Assembly: GCF_019977295.1 (NCBI RefSeq)
Contig: NZ_AP024651.1
Span: 2,232,001 to 2,296,000, forward strand
Direction: 5' to 3'
Length of the DNA stretch: 64,000 nt
Source: Arthrobacter sp. StoSoilB20
GTDB lineage: Bacteria > Actinomycetota > Actinomycetes > Actinomycetales > Micrococcaceae
Shown here piece by piece: positions 62,800 to 64,000 of the stretch (position 1 is its first letter; each line of letters starts with the position of its first letter). Made by a program: the position numbers and the translations under genes. The notes below the pieces were generated by a model. That model was not told where the DNA came from, searched no databases, and was given only the letters and a program-made list of their open reading frames with translations.

Positions 62800-63867
62800 A
62801 TGAAGGCACTCGTCTACGGTGGCCCCGGCGAAAAGTCCTGGACAGAGGTTCCGGACCCCGTCATCCTGCATCCCACCGACGCAATCGTGCGCATCGACAC
62901 CACCACCATTTGCGGCACGGATCTGCACATCCTCAAAGGGGACGTTCCAGCTGTCCAGCCGGGTCGCATCCTCGGGCACGAGGGGGTTGGGACCGTCACC
63001 GAGGTTGGAAGTTCGGTCAGTTCACTCAGCCCGGGGGACCGGGTCATCATCTCCTGCATCAAGTCGTGTGGACACTGCGGCAATTGCAGGAAGGGACTGT
63101 TTTCCCACTGTCTTGGTGATGAAGGACAGGCTGGAACCGGCTGGATCTTCGGCCACCTCATTGACGGGACACAAGCCGAATTCGTCCGGGTTCCCTATGC
63201 GGAAAACTCCCTGCACAAACTGCCCCACGGAGTGAACGACGAGGAAGCCGTCATGCTCTCCGACATATTGCCCACGGCGTTCGAAATCGGAGTCCAGGCC
63301 GGACACGTGGCCCCGGGTGACGTGGTGGCCATCGTGGGGGCAGGACCCATTGGCCTGGCGGCCATGGCAACAGCGGGACTCCACGGCGCAGCTACCGTGG
63401 TGGCCATTGATCCGGACGAGGGCCGGCTTGCCAAATCCGGCGGCTTCGGAGCCACCCACACGGTCAATCCCAGCAACACCGACTGGATGGCGGAAGTTCT
63501 GGCCCTCACTGATGGCGCCGGGGTGGACGTGGCCATGGAAGCTGTCGGAGTACCGGAGACTTTTGACATGGCCCTGCGACTGGTTCGCCCCGGCGGGCAT
63601 GTAGCCAACATCGGTGTGCACGGAAAACCCGTCCAACTTCCGCTCCAGGACCTGTGGATCCAGAACATCAACATCAGCATGGGGCTGGTCAACACCAACA
63701 CCACCCCAATGCTGCTTCGCCTGGTGGCCCAACACAAGCTCCCGGCGGACAAGTTCGCTACCCATCATTTCGGGCTGGAACAGATCATGGCTGCCTATGA
63801 CACGTTCTCGCGTGCAGCGGAAACAGGGGCCCTGAAGGTGGTCCTGAGCCGAAATCCTCATGCCTGA
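62800..63867 (+). CDS. Zinc-dependent medium-chain alcohol dehydrogenase
   Basis: The 355-residue protein has catalytic zinc Cys in TICGTDLHIL, GHEGVGTVTEVG with its His and Glu, the structural zinc site CIKSCGHCGNCRKGLFSHC, and NAD motif VAIVGAGPIGLAAMATAG. Similar enzymes of the ADH class convert short alcohols or formaldehyde adducts. It follows the PPOX pair by 48 bases, same direction; it may belong to the same stress/hypoxia regulon. Confidence 0.92.
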   Translation: MKALVYGGPGEKSWTEVPDPVILHPTDAIVRIDTTTICGTDLHILKGDVPAVQPGRILGHEGVGTVTEVGSSVSSLSPGDRVIISCIKSCGHCGNCRKGLFSHCLGDEGQAGTGWIFGHLIDGTQAEFVRVPYAENSLHKLPHGVNDEEAVMLSDILPTAFEIGVQAGHVAPGDVVAIVGAGPIGLAAMATAGLHGAATVVAIDPDEGRLAKSGGFGATHTVNPSNTDWMAEVLALTDGAGVDVAMEAVGVPETFDMALRLVRPGGHVANIGVHGKPVQLPLQDLWIQNINISMGLVNTNTTPMLLRLVAQHKLPADKFATHHFGLEQIMAAYDTFSRAAETGALKVVLSRNPHA

Positions 63868-63876
63868 TCCGTGGAT

Positions 63877-64000
63877 ATGAGACAACGGCTGCTGCACCCG
63901 GCCTTGCGTTTTCCTTTAGTGACAGCAACCTTGGTGGTGCTGGCCGCCGTCGCGGTCCTGGCTGCTATCGGCCTCATGCCGGCGGCCCAAGGGGTGGCGA
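63877..64000 (+). CDS. Start of a membrane protein, possibly a heavy-metal P-type ATPase (cut by window edge)
   Basis: ATG 63877 (or in-frame GTG 63871) opens a frame that continues past the window. The 41 visible residues begin MRQRLLHPALRFPLVTATLV and contain one strongly hydrophobic helix, then ATPase-like PAAQGVA. The pattern ALR.PLV..T..VL. resembles the N-terminus of actinobacterial metal-translocating P-type ATPases next to stress genes, but 41 residues cannot prove it. A different membrane protein is possible. Confidence 0.5.
   Translation, partial: MRQRLLHPALRFPLVTATLVVLAAVAVLAAIGLMPAAQGVA

Noticed and set aside
1..64000. CRISPR array, rRNA or intact prophage
   Set aside because: No regularly spaced direct repeats, no rRNA-like stretches and no phage structural genes were seen.

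Overview
The window comes from a high-GC actinobacterium, most likely of the Micrococcaceae (Arthrobacter or Paenarthrobacter type). Support for this is a mycothione reductase (56464-57873), a mycothiol-dependent MDMPI-family enzyme (42777-43583), a DUF4192 protein, a DevR/DevS-like pair, and a run of small catabolic clusters, each with its own transporter and regulator. No rRNA, tRNA or CRISPR array was seen.

Layout. (1) 1-5.4 kb is an accessory island: the 5' part of an IS256-family transposase, a DUF4192 gene, about 1.1 kb without a convincing gene, and then a comparatively AT-rich four-gene locus. That locus looks like the Bacillus subtilis sporulation-delaying-protein toxin system: SdpI-like immunity protein, SdpC-like toxin precursor, SdpA-like and SdpB-like maturation proteins. 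It is the most striking thing in the window. (2) 6.8-18.6 kb is a catabolic cluster. A leftward operon encodes a tyrosine phosphatase, an amino-acid permease, an amidohydrolase and an SDR. A TetR-led rightward set encodes a sarcosine-oxidase-like flavoenzyme, an amino-alcohol-type kinase, a GlcG/DUF336 protein, a class III PLP enzyme resembling ethanolamine-phosphate phospho-lyase, an aldehyde dehydrogenase and a 70-residue protein. Together these suggest oxidation, phosphorylation, phosphate/ammonia elimination and aldehyde oxidation of an (N-alkyl) amino alcohol. (3) 18.7-23.7 kb holds a LysR regulator, a metabolite:proton symporter, a carboxylesterase, a cupin and a carboxymuconolactone-decarboxylase-like protein. 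(4) 24.1-34.3 kb is a potassium module: an APC-type transporter, then a micro-ORF followed by kdpFABCDE. (5) 34.3-38.0 kb is a folate-independent methionine synthase cluster (MesD-like, MesX/DUF1852, flavin reductase) with a divergent LysR gene. (6) 38.2-55.7 kb is a second catabolic region: PucR regulator, transporter, amidohydrolase, MDMPI-family enzyme, a frameshifted gabT, gabD, a leftward amidase/hydrolase pair opposite LacI and LuxR regulators, a DUF3311/sodium-solute symporter pair, another hydrolase, an 87-residue protein and a cyclase-family hydrolase. (7) 56.4-64 kb looks like a redox/hypoxia module: mycothione reductase, universal stress protein, DevR-like regulator, DevS-like kinase, two PPOX-family proteins, a zinc alcohol dehydrogenase and the start of a membrane protein. 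Two DosR-box-like sites lie between the stress-protein and response-regulator genes.

Regions 1, 2-3 and 6 are each followed by one copy of an interspersed ~200-base repeat (5590, 22631, 56134). All copies have the same orientation. Each begins with a GTGTGGACA-N-TGTCCACAC palindrome and has a terminator-like hairpin, intact in two copies, near its other end. This suggests that the junctions between modules share a common sequence. All functional calls are by eye, from recognised motifs and family patterns; no database search was run.
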